A stretch of DNA of 64,000 bases, taken from positions 62,001 to 126,000 of the forward strand of contig DATKRS010000019.1 in NCBI GenBank assembly GCA_035532035.1, in the 5' to 3' direction. Shown one piece after another: positions 50,023 to 59,028 of this stretch. Position 1 is the first letter of the stretch. Every line of letters begins with the position of its first letter. The stretch is from Candidatus Dormiibacterota bacterium (GTDB taxonomy: Bacteria > Vulcanimicrobiota > Vulcanimicrobiia > Vulcanimicrobiales > Vulcanimicrobiaceae). The notes under the pieces are model-generated. The model did no database searches. It saw nothing but the letters and a program-made list of their open reading frames with translations, and had not been told where the DNA came from. Both the position numbers and the translations under genes were made by a program.

Positions 50023-51750
50023 ATGAGGCGCCTCATTTCGATCGCGTGGCTCTGCTGCGCGTGTGCATTCTTGTTCCTGATTGCTGCGCGCGCGGCCCGG
50101 GCGGTACCGGTCTTCGCAAACGGGCAGGGCGTCTCGTGCGAGGAGTGCCACACGACCTTTCCCGGCATGACGCCGTACGGCATGATGGTCATGATGACGA
50201 ACTTCCAAACGCTCAACCGTCACCTGCAGGATCAAGCGCTGCCCTTTGCGGTGCGCGCGTACGTCACATCGTATCTCGCCAACAAGGATCGGCCCGGCGC
50301 GCTGATGGTCTCGGATCTGTCGCTCTTGGGCGGCGGCTTCCTTGGCCGCAACTTCACGTGGTACCTCGAGCAGCATGCGATCGACTCCGGGCAAATCGGA
50401 CAGACCGAGCAGATGTGGCTTTCGTGGAACGGCCTCTTCCATGGAACGAACTCGCTGCAGCTCGGAAAGTTTCACACGCCCTTCCCGTTCATGCCGGCGC
50501 ACGCCTGGACGCTCGGCAGCTACCTGCTCGCGACGCAGCAGACCGGGCAGAACGTCTTCAACCCGAACGAAGCGCGCTGGGGAATGGCCTTCAGCGGAAT
50601 GTCGAACGAGTTCATGTACAATCTATCGTACCTCACCGGGAGCGGGGCGACCGGCGACGCGCTCGACTACAACCAGACCGTGAATCCACGAACGCTCGAT
50701 GCGAACGTCTCCTACGGCGGCATGTCGGAGCCGTGGAGCATTGGAATCGTGGGCATGCGCGGGTTCGCGCCGCTGCACGACGCGCTCGGAGCGTTCGCCG
50801 GCACCGATCCCTTCACGCGCGAAGGTCTCTACTACGGCTACCAGACGCCGCAGTGGCATTTCCAAACGATGTTCTATCACGGCTTCGACGCGCAACCTGC
50901 TCTCTCGGAGCGCGACGTCCCGCTCAACGGCTTCATGCTGGAGGTGGAGCGCGACATCGGTTGGCGCAATCACGTCCTGCTCCGTTACGACGTCGCGAGC
51001 TCCGACACGCTCAACCGGCAGTACGTGCTCGACTTCTCGCACAATCTCCAGCCGAATATGGCACTTATCGGCGAGCTGCTCGTGGGGCCGAACGCGGCGC
51101 CGCAGATCGGACTCCAGCTCGCCTTCGCGGGACCGTACGAGCCCGGGAAGCGTTTCTTGTTCAGCGAACCCGCCGGGGTCACCGTCGAGCCGATCGTACC
51201 CCGCGTTGCCGCAGCCTCGCCTCTCGCCCCCGCCGCGTCCGCAAACGCCGGCGCAGGGCTCGTCGCGCAGAACGGATGCACGGGCTGCCACGGCACGAAC
51301 TTCCAAGGCGGGATCGGTCCGGCGCTCTTCGGAATCGAGCATCGCTTGACGCCGCAAGGAATCGCGTTTGCGATCTTGCATCCGCATCCACCGATGCCGA
51401 ACTTCGGATTCACCGCGGCGCAAGTAGCGGATATCGCCGCCTATCTCTCGAGTCTCGACGGCGGAGCCGCGGGAGCCGGCCCGACGATCTCGCTGAGCCC
51501 GCAGAACCCTGCGACGACCGCGACGCTGACCGTTCGTTTTCCGGGCACCATACCGGCGCTGGTAACCGCCGCCGCGATCATGCACATGGGGATAGAGACG
51601 CATCAATACGCGGTCACGCTTCGGCCGACGAGCGACCCACACGTCCTGAGCGGAGTTCTGCGCTTCAACATGGCAGGACCGTGGGTCGTCGAGGTCCGCT
51701 ACGGGAGTACGGTCATTGACAAACCGATCGAAGTCGGGGGCGGCTCGTGA
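50023..51750 (+). CDS. Exported cytochrome c / barrel-like / FixH-like fusion protein
   Basis: 575 aa. It has a signal peptide (1-27) and a first heme motif C39-E-E-C42-H43. A long beta-rich middle (about 60-385, aromatic porin-like strands such as WYLEQHAIDSGQIGQTEQMW) follows. A second c-type heme, C419-T-G-C422-H423, has a downstream Met (HPPMPNFGF). A C-terminal beta domain (about 480-575) resembles FixH/YtkA-like modules. AAGGAG precedes the ATG. It is coupled to the multicopper oxidase by GTGA, so electron transfer between them is likely. Confidence 0.8.
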   Translation: MRRLISIAWLCCACAFLFLIAARAARAVPVFANGQGVSCEECHTTFPGMTPYGMMVMMTNFQTLNRHLQDQALPFAVRAYVTSYLANKDRPGALMVSDLSLLGGGFLGRNFTWYLEQHAIDSGQIGQTEQMWLSWNGLFHGTNSLQLGKFHTPFPFMPAHAWTLGSYLLATQQTGQNVFNPNEARWGMAFSGMSNEFMYNLSYLTGSGATGDALDYNQTVNPRTLDANVSYGGMSEPWSIGIVGMRGFAPLHDALGAFAGTDPFTREGLYYGYQTPQWHFQTMFYHGFDAQPALSERDVPLNGFMLEVERDIGWRNHVLLRYDVASSDTLNRQYVLDFSHNLQPNMALIGELLVGPNAAPQIGLQLAFAGPYEPGKRFLFSEPAGVTVEPIVPRVAAASPLAPAASANAGAGLVAQNGCTGCHGTNFQGGIGPALFGIEHRLTPQGIAFAILHPHPPMPNFGFTAAQVADIAAYLSSLDGGAAGAGPTISLSPQNPATTATLTVRFPGTIPALVTAAAIMHMGIETHQYAVTLRPTSDPHVLSGVLRFNMAGPWVVEVRYGSTVIDKPIEVGGGS

Positions 51751-53174
51751 ACCGCGCCGCGTTCCTGCGGCGCAGCGCCGGCGCGATGGCCGTCGCGTCG
51801 ATCGCGCCGCTTTCGGAACGCGCGCTCGCGAGCGACGTGGTCGAGTACGCGCTCACGGCCGCAGCGCTGACCTTCACGCCGGCGCCCGGTATCGCGTTCC
51901 CCGCGCTCGGGTACAACGGGCGCGTTCCCGGTCCGCTTCTTCGGGTCGTCCACGGCCAGCGCGTACGCGTCCTCTACCGAAATCTCACCGGCGTTGCGAC
52001 CACCGTGCACTGGCACGGGATGATCCTGCCCAACGCGATGGACGGCGTTCCCGGGGTGACGCAAGCTCCGGTGCTGCACGGCGGGAGCTTTCGCTACGAG
52101 TTCGCGCCGGGGCCACCCGGAACGCGCTGGTACCACGATCACGGCATGATGCTCGGCGCGGTGCGTGGGCTCTTCGGCATGTTCGTCGTCGACGATCCGA
52201 AGGAGCAGCGCGCGGACAAAGAGTTCGCGCTGGTCTTCCACGACGTGCCGGACATGCAGAGCGTGCACGCGGCCATGGCCGGGCGCAGCTCCGCGCCGAT
52301 GACGGACCCGGTAGGCTCTCCCGAGATGGCAGAGATGATGCCCAACGACCGTATGGGGGACGAGGTTTCGTATCGTGCGCACTGCATCAACGGCGAAAGC
52401 TATCCCGCAACGCAGTCGCTTACCGTCAACGTCGGAGAGCGCGTGCGGCTGCGCATTCTCAACGCCAACCCAACGCAGACGCGATACGTGCGCTTGGCGG
52501 CGCATCGCCTCACCGTTACGCACGCCGACGGCAATCCGCTCGAGCGACCGGTCGACGTGGACGCGTTGCGCATCGGCGTTGCCGAGCGTTACGATGCATG
52601 GTTCGAGGTAACGCGGCCGGGAGCGTGGCTCCTCCAAGGCCTCTCGAGCGATCCGCTCGCATTCGAACAGGCCGTCGTCGTTCGCACGCCCGGCATGGAG
52701 AACGTCTCGCCGCAGAGCAGTTCGCAATCGCTCGAAGGCGTCGATTATTTCACCTACGAGAAAGCCTGCGGCGTCGGCGGTGACTACCGGGAACGCCCGG
52801 CCGACGTGCGCAAAGCGTTGACCCTCGGCGGCGGCACGTACGGGACGTCGATCTGGTCGATCGACGGAAAGCAATGGCCCAACACGCCGAAGATTCACGT
52901 TCGGCGCGGCGACCGCGTCGCCGTGACGTTCACGAACAAGACCGACATGGAGCATCCCATGCACCTTCACGGGCACGTCTTTTCCATCGTCGCGATCAAC
53001 GGCAAGGCTCTGCTGCGACCGCTGGCAAAGGACGTCTCCCTCGTTCCTGCAAACGGCGGAACGTTGAGCTGGACGTTCGACGCCACGTCGCCTGCCGGGC
53101 GTTGGCTGCTCCACTGCCACAACGAAGTCCACATGATGGACGGAATGATGACGGAGGTCGACTATCTCTCGTAA
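51747..53174 (+). CDS. Multicopper oxidase
   Basis: 475 aa with a Tat-like signal (FLRRSAGAMAVAS) and all four copper-ligand clusters: H88-W-H90-G, Y-H130-D-H132, HPMHLHGH from residue 403, and HCHNEVHMMDGM from residue 456, where the axial ligand is Met. Three cupredoxin domains. It would oxidise Cu(I), metals or organics in the periplasm with O2. The GTG overlaps the cytochrome-fusion stop; the hldD gene starts inside its end. Confidence 0.95.
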   Translation: MNRAAFLRRSAGAMAVASIAPLSERALASDVVEYALTAAALTFTPAPGIAFPALGYNGRVPGPLLRVVHGQRVRVLYRNLTGVATTVHWHGMILPNAMDGVPGVTQAPVLHGGSFRYEFAPGPPGTRWYHDHGMMLGAVRGLFGMFVVDDPKEQRADKEFALVFHDVPDMQSVHAAMAGRSSAPMTDPVGSPEMAEMMPNDRMGDEVSYRAHCINGESYPATQSLTVNVGERVRLRILNANPTQTRYVRLAAHRLTVTHADGNPLERPVDVDALRIGVAERYDAWFEVTRPGAWLLQGLSSDPLAFEQAVVVRTPGMENVSPQSSSQSLEGVDYFTYEKACGVGGDYRERPADVRKALTLGGGTYGTSIWSIDGKQWPNTPKIHVRRGDRVAVTFTNKTDMEHPMHLHGHVFSIVAINGKALLRPLAKDVSLVPANGGTLSWTFDATSPAGRWLLHCHNEVHMMDGMMTEVDYLS

Positions 53175-54198
53175 GCACGATCTCGCGCGCGGAACGATTG
53201 CCGTCACGGGCGGCGCTGGCCTCATCGGGAGCGCCGTCATCTGGGCACTCAACCGCCGCGGCATCGACGACATTCTCGTCGTCGACCGCCTCGACAGCAG
53301 CGAGAAGTGGCGCCATCTCGTCCCATTGCGATTCGCCGACTACGTCGACGCCGACGTCTTTGCAGATCGGCTCTTGGATCGCGAGGATGCCTTCGGCGAT
53401 CTGCAAACGATCGTCCACCTCGGCGCGTGCTCGTCGACGACGGAGACCGACGCCGGTTACCTCCTGCGCAACAACTATGAGTACACGAAGCGCCTGGCCG
53501 AGCATGCTGCTGCACGGGATGCGCGCTTCGTCTACGCGTCGTCGGCCGCGACGTACGGCTCGCTCGAGGAGAACCTCTCCGACGAGCTCGACCTTCGCTC
53601 GCTCCGCCCGCTCAACGCCTACGCGTTCTCCAAACAACTCTTCGATCTCTACGCGGCCCGCACGGGTCTTGCCGACCGGTGCTGTGGCATCAAATACTTC
53701 AACGTCTTCGGCCCGAACGAAGATCACAAGGCCGATATGCGCAGCATCGTCTTGAAAGCGTACGAGCAAATCCTGACGAACGGCAGCGTCAAACTCTTCA
53801 AAAGCTATCGCCCGGAGTTCGCTGACGGCGAGCAGCGGCGCGACTTCATCTACGTCAAGGACGTGGCGGAGATCACGCTCCATCTGGCGCAAGCCGGAAC
53901 GGCCGGCCTCGTGAACGCCGGAACCGGCCGCGCGCAGACGTGGCTCGAGCTCGTCCGGCCGATCTTTCGAGCGCTTGCGCTTCCCGAGCGCATCGAGTTC
54001 GTCGACATGCCGGAGCAGCTGCGCGGGCGGTACCAGTACTCCACCTGCGCGCGCATCGACCGCCTACGCGCGAGCGGCTACGACGGCAGGATGACCCCGC
54101 TCGCGGAGGCGGTCACCGACTACGTCCGCGGCTACCTCGTGCCCGGGCGTCCGCTGGACCCTGCCGACGCGCCGTTGGAGGCAACCGCGCTCGCTTAG
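53164..54198 (+). CDS. hldD: ADP-L-glycero-D-manno-heptose 6-epimerase, ATC start
   Basis: About 344 aa, an NAD(P)-dependent SDR epimerase for LPS-heptose synthesis. The cofactor motif TGGAGLIGS lies near the N-terminus, followed by KWRHLVPLRFADYVD, ASSAATYG, NAYAFSKQLFD (YxxxK) and FNVFGPNEDHKADM, all HldD-like. An in-frame TGA at 53149 is followed by no ATG, GTG, TTG or CTG before the cofactor motif. ATC at 53164 has GGAGG exactly 6 nt upstream, so it is the best start. It overlaps the oxidase gene by 11 nt. Confidence 0.9.
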   Translation: MSRKHDLARGTIAVTGGAGLIGSAVIWALNRRGIDDILVVDRLDSSEKWRHLVPLRFADYVDADVFADRLLDREDAFGDLQTIVHLGACSSTTETDAGYLLRNNYEYTKRLAEHAAARDARFVYASSAATYGSLEENLSDELDLRSLRPLNAYAFSKQLFDLYAARTGLADRCCGIKYFNVFGPNEDHKADMRSIVLKAYEQILTNGSVKLFKSYRPEFADGEQRRDFIYVKDVAEITLHLAQAGTAGLVNAGTGRAQTWLELVRPIFRALALPERIEFVDMPEQLRGRYQYSTCARIDRLRASGYDGRMTPLAEAVTDYVRGYLVPGRPLDPADAPLEATALA

Positions 54199-54236
54199 GG
54201 AAAGCCCGCTCTGTCACTTCCAAGCGAGGTTTTTTC

Positions 54237-54959
54237 GTGTCTCAATCATCTCGCGCGCAGCGCCGTCAAGCCGCGCGCGGTGGGCCGCAGCCCCCGAAGC
54301 GGCGCGATCCCATGTCGATCGTCTACGTCGCGTTTGGCGCGATCGTTCTCATCGTCGTCGCGGTCTTCGCGATCGTCAACATTCAACAACAGCGCGCGAT
54401 CGCGATGGCCAACGCGACGCCTACTCCCGGACCCAACGCCAGCGCGGCTCCGGTGCAGCTCGTCGACAACGTCGGCCTGGGCACGCCCGCGTTTGCGAAT
54501 CCCATCAAGGCCAACCCTCACGCAGGCGCGCCCGTCGACGGCATCACGTGCCTGACGACCGAGCAGACCGTACTGCACATTCACACGCATCTCGCGCTCT
54601 TCGTGAACGGCAAGCAGCTGCAGATCCCGGCGGGCATCGGGATCGCTCCGATCCCACCGCAAGGCTGCCTCTATTGGGTCCACACGCACGATGCAAGCGG
54701 CATCATCCACATCGAAGCCCCGCAGATCGGCGCGCCATCCGGTGGCCCGTTCACGCTGGGAATGTTCTTCGACGTCTGGGGTGAGCCGTTGACGAGCGAC
54801 GACGTCGCGGGAAAGCGCGGACCGGTCACCGCCTACGTCAACGGCGCTCTTTGGCAAGGAGACCTGCGCGCGATTCCGCTGCGGGCGCACCAGCAGATCA
54901 CCCTCGAGGTCGGCAAGGCGGTGCCGCCGCCGAACTACGCCTTCCCCCCCAGCGTCTAA
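54237..54959 (+). CDS. Membrane-anchored His-rich protein, unknown function
   Basis: 240 aa from GTG 54237 with GAGGT upstream. One transmembrane helix at about 27-47 (VYVAFGAIVLIVVAVFAIVN), then an extracytoplasmic domain with conserved-looking metal-type motifs: VLHIHTHLALFVNG, CLYWVHTHDASGIIHIEAPQ and GMFFDVWGEPLT. Similar proteins are seen in several soil phyla, but I know of no assigned function. Metal binding is inferred from the HxHxH pattern. Confidence 0.75.
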   Translation: MSQSSRAQRRQAARGGPQPPKRRDPMSIVYVAFGAIVLIVVAVFAIVNIQQQRAIAMANATPTPGPNASAAPVQLVDNVGLGTPAFANPIKANPHAGAPVDGITCLTTEQTVLHIHTHLALFVNGKQLQIPAGIGIAPIPPQGCLYWVHTHDASGIIHIEAPQIGAPSGGPFTLGMFFDVWGEPLTSDDVAGKRGPVTAYVNGALWQGDLRAIPLRAHQQITLEVGKAVPPPNYAFPPSV

Positions 54960-54971
54960 CGTTACGGCGCG

Positions 54972-55829
54972 ATGCGCGCGATCGTCGTTCTCGCCGAGCT
55001 CTGGGCGGCCTCTGAGATCGTTCTCCTCACCGGTCCGCTGCGAGGCGCAGCACTCGTCTATGCGATCGGCGCGCTCGCACTCTTCTTCTGCTCCGCGCTG
55101 ACCTACCTCGTCACGCTTCCGCCTCGAAGCGCGCGCGACGCGCCGATCACGCGGCAGCTCCTTCCGCTGCAGCTCGCGTTGACGCTGCTCGTCGTCGCGC
55201 TCACGGGTTGGATGCTCGCGGTCCACGCGCACGCGCTCGCGTTTGCGCCGCCGCTTTGGTCGTCCATCAATCGTCATCTCGGCGCCGCATTGGCTGCCGT
55301 GGCGCCGGGCGGCCTTGGCCCGCCGCTCCTGAACTTCGCGGAGTACGCAGTGCTGCCGCTCGTCGTGCTGGCGCTCCTACGCGTTCCGTTCGCGAAGATG
55401 GGGCTGGGGGGCTTCAACCGCGGTAGCGCCGCCTCCGCCGCGATCTGGCTGGTGCTGCCGTTTTTTGCCGTCGCGTATGCGATTCTGTACGCCGATACGT
55501 CGGTCGCGCTCGTCGGGCGGCGTTTTCTCTCGAGCTTCTTTTCGAGCGGGTTCAGCCAAGAGTTCCTTTTCCGCGGCGCGCTCTTCGGGAGGCTGCGCGC
55601 ACTCATGCCGACGCAATGGGCCGCATTCTTGCAGGCGATCGCCTTCGGCCTCTGGCACTTCGGTGCCGACGTCGCGCGCGGACACGGTATCGTGCCGGCG
55701 CTCGCGCTCATGGTACCCGCACAGGCGGCGTTCGCGTACGCCATGGCGATCCTCGTGCGGCGCAGCGGCAACCTCGCGATCCCCGTGGTGCTCCACACGA
55801 CGCTCGACGCGCTTCGCTCCGTCGTCTAG
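54972..55829 (+). CDS. CPBP-family intramembrane metalloprotease
   Basis: 285 aa, about eight helices. The CPBP/Abi motifs are present: SQEFLFRGALFG, where the first Glu of the usual EExxxR pair is Gln, FGLWHFGAD, and VVLHTTLDA. The family cleaves substrates within the membrane or matures peptides and prenylated proteins. The Gln substitution may alter activity. Its stop overlaps the convergent tlpA-like gene. Confidence 0.82.
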   Translation: MRAIVVLAELWAASEIVLLTGPLRGAALVYAIGALALFFCSALTYLVTLPPRSARDAPITRQLLPLQLALTLLVVALTGWMLAVHAHALAFAPPLWSSINRHLGAALAAVAPGGLGPPLLNFAEYAVLPLVVLALLRVPFAKMGLGGFNRGSAASAAIWLVLPFFAVAYAILYADTSVALVGRRFLSSFFSSGFSQEFLFRGALFGRLRALMPTQWAAFLQAIAFGLWHFGADVARGHGIVPALALMVPAQAAFAYAMAILVRRSGNLAIPVVLHTTLDALRSVV

Positions 55830-56401
55830 CGCGCTTTATTCAAAGCACTCGCTAGCGTTTGGTACGGGATCTCGCCCGTGCTGACGTAGAGAATCTTCTT
55901 GTTCGTTCCGACGACGGCGATCGTGGGAAAGCCGCCTTGAATGTACTCGTTGGCGACGGTGAGCTGCGGGTCGAAAACCGCAACGGGATACGCCACGTGG
56001 AAGCGCTCGATGAAGTTGAGGAGATCCGCCTCCGATTCGGGCGAGCTCCCGTCCATCCCGGTCGTGCTTCCCGGAATGGCGATGAAAGCGACGCGCGACT
56101 CGAACGCGCCGTAGAGCCTGTTCAGAACGGCGGTCTCGTGCTGGCAATGCGGGCACCAGCTCGCGAAGATTTCAACCAGGACGGGACGGCGCTCTCTGTC
56201 GAGGTCGAAGAGGCCGGCCGTGGACGGGATGCGGAACTCCGGCGCCGCACTGCCCGTTTGGAGCGCGCTCATCGCCGGGGCATACGATGCGTTCTGCAGA
56301 TTCTGCGGCGGATGAAGCGTTCGTACGACGACGACTGCGACGATGATGCCGAGTATGGCGATGGTGACGAGCGCGTACGCGAGGGTGCGGCGATTTTGCA
56401 T
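55826..56401 (-). CDS. TlpA-like thioredoxin-fold protein
   Basis: 191 aa with an N-terminal membrane anchor (10-30) and a periplasmic redoxin domain. It has FASWCPHCQHE with the CPHC redox pair, and GGFPTIAVVGTNKKILYVST with the cis-Pro loop. It is probably a disulfide reductant for cytochrome c or copper-protein maturation. Its ATG shares one base with the stop of the MauE-like gene, which probably supplies membrane electrons. Confidence 0.9.
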   Translation of the reverse strand: MQNRRTLAYALVTIAILGIIVAVVVVRTLHPPQNLQNASYAPAMSALQTGSAAPEFRIPSTAGLFDLDRERRPVLVEIFASWCPHCQHETAVLNRLYGAFESRVAFIAIPGSTTGMDGSSPESEADLLNFIERFHVAYPVAVFDPQLTVANEYIQGGFPTIAVVGTNKKILYVSTGEIPYQTLASALNKAR

Positions 56402-56853
56402 TAGCGGTCCTTCCTGGCTGCGCGCGACAGCGTTGCGTCGAGCGCGAGAGAGCCCGGCGCCCGGCGGGCGATTAGCGCGGCGAGCGCCGCAAGCGCGGCG
56501 TCGACGCCGACGTGCGGCCAGTCGGCCGTCGCGGCGTCTGCCGGGCCGAAGCAGCCGCAGTTCGCCGGAATATGTCGTACGACCGCCGACGCAACCGCCG
56601 CGGCATAGACGAGCAACATGGCACACACGCTCGCCGAGGCGATACGCGTGAAGAGCCCGATCGCGAGGTAGAAGCCTAGGATCAGCTCGAGCGGCGGAAT
56701 CGCGATCGCGAGCGGTACGACGAGGGCACCGGGAAGCAAGCGATATCCGGCGATCGCCGACGCGAGAGACTCGGGGTGCGAGACCTTGAGCGCGCCCGCG
56801 ACGATCAGCAAGCCTCCCAAGAGGACGCGCAGCGCGAAGACCAGCCAAGCCAT
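56401..56853 (-). CDS. MauE/DoxX-family membrane protein
   Basis: 150 aa with four helices. LLGGLLIVAGALKVSHPESL and NCGCFGPADA are typical of MauE-type proteins, whose CxC-like cysteines may pass reducing power across the membrane. It is paired with the TlpA-like gene (TAATG overlap), the usual context for disulfide-relay pairs. Confidence 0.85.
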   Translation of the reverse strand: MAWLVFALRVLLGGLLIVAGALKVSHPESLASAIAGYRLLPGALVVPLAIAIPPLELILGFYLAIGLFTRIASASVCAMLLVYAAAVASAVVRHIPANCGCFGPADAATADWPHVGVDAALAALAALIARRAPGSLALDATLSRAARKDR

Positions 56854-56917
56854 TCACGGCTCCTTTGCGCCATTTCCGCTAGGGCGCCTGCCGCCCGCGG
56901 CGTACGGTAGAAGTGCC

Positions 56918-57490
56918 GTGCGTCTCGCGCTCCTCGCCGTCATCGTCACCGTGCTCGCAGCCTGCGGCTCCGGCACCGCATTCACCGGAACCGCGTTCTC
57001 GCCGGCGCGCCCCGCACCCGATTTCACGCTCGTGGATCAAGCCGGCCGCAACTGGAGTCTCGCGTCGCAGCGAGGAACGAGCGTCGCGCTCTACTTCGGC
57101 TACACGCATTGCCTCGATGAGTGTCCATTGACGGTCGCCAAGCTCGCGCGTGCTATTGCCGCTCTTCCCTCAGGCGATCGTGCGGAGGTTGTATTCGTCA
57201 CCGTCGATCCGCAGCGGGATACGCCCCGGGTTCTCGCCGCCTTCGTCCGCCGCTTCCGCGGGGCCACGGTCGTCGGCCTGACCGGAACGCATCGCGCCCT
57301 CGCGCGCGTGTACGCTGCGTATCACGTCTGGGAGCAGCGCATTCCGGGAAGGGCGAGGCGCGGCGGCTACGCCGTCGCTCACGCCTCGCCGGTCTTCCTG
57401 ATCGACGATCGCGGCATGCTGCGCGTACTTCACGACGACGGCGACGCGCGCAGCGCGTTCGTTCACGATCTCCGCGAGCTAAACGGATGA
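56918..57490 (+). CDS. SCO1/SenC copper chaperone lipoprotein
   Basis: 190 aa from GTG 56918 with a lipobox (TVLAAC). A thioredoxin fold carries the copper ligands in FGYTHCLDECPL (C-x3-C) and a His in AVAHASPVFLID. It would insert copper into cytochrome oxidase or act as a thiol reductase. It overlaps a second SCO-like gene by 4 nt. Confidence 0.93.
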   Translation: MRLALLAVIVTVLAACGSGTAFTGTAFSPARPAPDFTLVDQAGRNWSLASQRGTSVALYFGYTHCLDECPLTVAKLARAIAALPSGDRAEVVFVTVDPQRDTPRVLAAFVRRFRGATVVGLTGTHRALARVYAAYHVWEQRIPGRARRGGYAVAHASPVFLIDDRGMLRVLHDDGDARSAFVHDLRELNG

Positions 57491-58440
57491 TGCTCGGCGC
57501 TCTCGTCTTGGCCGCGTCGCTCATTCCGGTTCACGGATTCGTGCTCGACGCGCGCGGCGGACGAACCGCGATCATACGAACCGACGCCGTGCCCCTTATG
57601 CTGCCGTCGCAGACACGCCGTTACCGGCTCTCGCCGCACGCACCGCTCGCAATGGGAGACGGCGTCGACGGCTTCGTCGACACGTCGACACGCCCGTGGA
57701 CGCTGCGCGATCCGCTTGCCGCCGGGCATTTCGTGCCGGGGCTGCCCGATGCCGGGCGCGTGATTCCCGTCGACATCGGGAGTGCGCTGCCCTCGGCGTT
57801 GCTCGTCGACCAAAGCGGCCGCCTGATCTCGCTGCAACGCGCCTTCGCGGGCAAGACGCTGCTGCTCAGCTTCGTCTTCACGCGCTGCCCCGACCGCGAT
57901 CTCTGTCCGGCGATCAGCGGCAAGTTCGCCTACCTGCAGTCGCATCTCGATCCCGCGCGCTTCGCGCTCGCCGAGATTACGCTCGACCCTCCGTACGACT
58001 CGCCGCGCGTCCTAGCAGAGTACGGCCGCACGTTCGGTCAGAACGCCGCAATCTGGAGCCTGCTGACCGGGCGCGGATCGACGATCGTGCGGCTCCTCGA
58101 CGCCTTCGGCATCAACTCGCTACGTGTGAGCTCGAGCGCCTTCATCCATAACGACAAGCTCTTCATCGTCGCCTCGAACGGCCGCGTCGCCGACGTGCTC
58201 ACGACGGCCGCCTGGAACCCGGACGACGTCATCGCGCAGGCGCGCTCCGTTGCCGGGCTCGCGAGCAATCCCTTCGAGCGCTTCAAACTCTCGCTGATCG
58301 CCGGCATCGTGACCATGTGCGGCGGCAGTCAATGGGCGGGGATCGTCATGCTCGAGCTCGCGCTCTTCTTCATCATCCTGCTCTTCGTATCGGGCGCGCT
58401 CTGGTTCGTGGCACGCACCCTCTGGGGGAGAGGAACGTAG
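57487..58440 (+). CDS. SCO-like protein with altered metal site and C-terminal membrane helix
   Basis: 317 aa: signal peptide, an N-terminal segment of about 90 residues, then an SCO fold with FTRCPDRDLCPA. Here the cysteines are five residues apart instead of three. The conserved His of the LID motif is not apparent (SSSAFIHNDKLFIV). A transmembrane helix (about 285-310) anchors the C-terminus. It is coupled to SCO1 by ATGA. It may be a redox partner and not itself a copper carrier. Confidence 0.82.
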   Translation: MMLGALVLAASLIPVHGFVLDARGGRTAIIRTDAVPLMLPSQTRRYRLSPHAPLAMGDGVDGFVDTSTRPWTLRDPLAAGHFVPGLPDAGRVIPVDIGSALPSALLVDQSGRLISLQRAFAGKTLLLSFVFTRCPDRDLCPAISGKFAYLQSHLDPARFALAEITLDPPYDSPRVLAEYGRTFGQNAAIWSLLTGRGSTIVRLLDAFGINSLRVSSSAFIHNDKLFIVASNGRVADVLTTAAWNPDDVIAQARSVAGLASNPFERFKLSLIAGIVTMCGGSQWAGIVMLELALFFIILLFVSGALWFVARTLWGRGT

Positions 58441-58461
58441 CGACTGCAAAATGCAGCCAGC

Positions 58462-59028
58462 GTGGCTGCTCCCCGCAAGCCCGTCCAACCGCCCTCGGCC
58501 GAGCAGCGAGCCTTCTTGGAACGCGCCATGGAGCAATACGGCAAGGCGACCTACAACTTCGCCTACCGCCTGACGCGCAACGACTCGGATGCCGCCGATT
58601 TGACCCAGGAGGCCTTCATCAGGGTCTATCGGGCCTGGCGCAGCTTCGTCCCGGGGACCTCTTTCCTCTCATGGATCTACCGAATTGTCACGAATCTCTA
58701 CCGGGACGAACTTCGGCGCCAGAAGGGACGTTATCAGGAGGAGATCCCCGAAGACAATGCACCGCAGGCCTTCGGGGGGAGCCGGCCTTTGGCGGTCGAG
58801 CCGATCGACGAGTATGTCGAGCGGCAGATGAGCGAACCGGTCGCCAAGGCGTTGGAGGCACTCACACCCGACCAGCGAGCCGTGCTGGTACTTGCAGACA
58901 TCGAGGAGTATAGCTACCAGGAGATTGCGGAGATCGTCGGCTGCTCGATCGGAACGGTCCGCTCACGCCTTCACCGGGCGCGCAACCAGCTCCGCAGACT
59001 CGTAACCGAGCATTCAACAACATTATGA
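58462..59028 (+). CDS. ECF (RpoE-type) sigma factor
   Basis: 188 aa from GTG 58462. Region 2: YNFAYRLTRNDSDAADLTQE AF and SFLSWIYRIVTNLYRDELRR. Region 4: LTPDQRAVLVLADIEEYSYQ EIAEIVGCSIGTVRSRLHRA. It is followed by an anti-sigma gene with an ATGA overlap and an RseB-like gene, so it is an envelope-stress or redox sigma regulon head. Confidence 0.96.
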   Translation: MAAPRKPVQPPSAEQRAFLERAMEQYGKATYNFAYRLTRNDSDAADLTQEAFIRVYRAWRSFVPGTSFLSWIYRIVTNLYRDELRRQKGRYQEEIPEDNAPQAFGGSRPLAVEPIDEYVERQMSEPVAKALEALTPDQRAVLVLADIEEYSYQEIAEIVGCSIGTVRSRLHRARNQLRRLVTEHSTTL

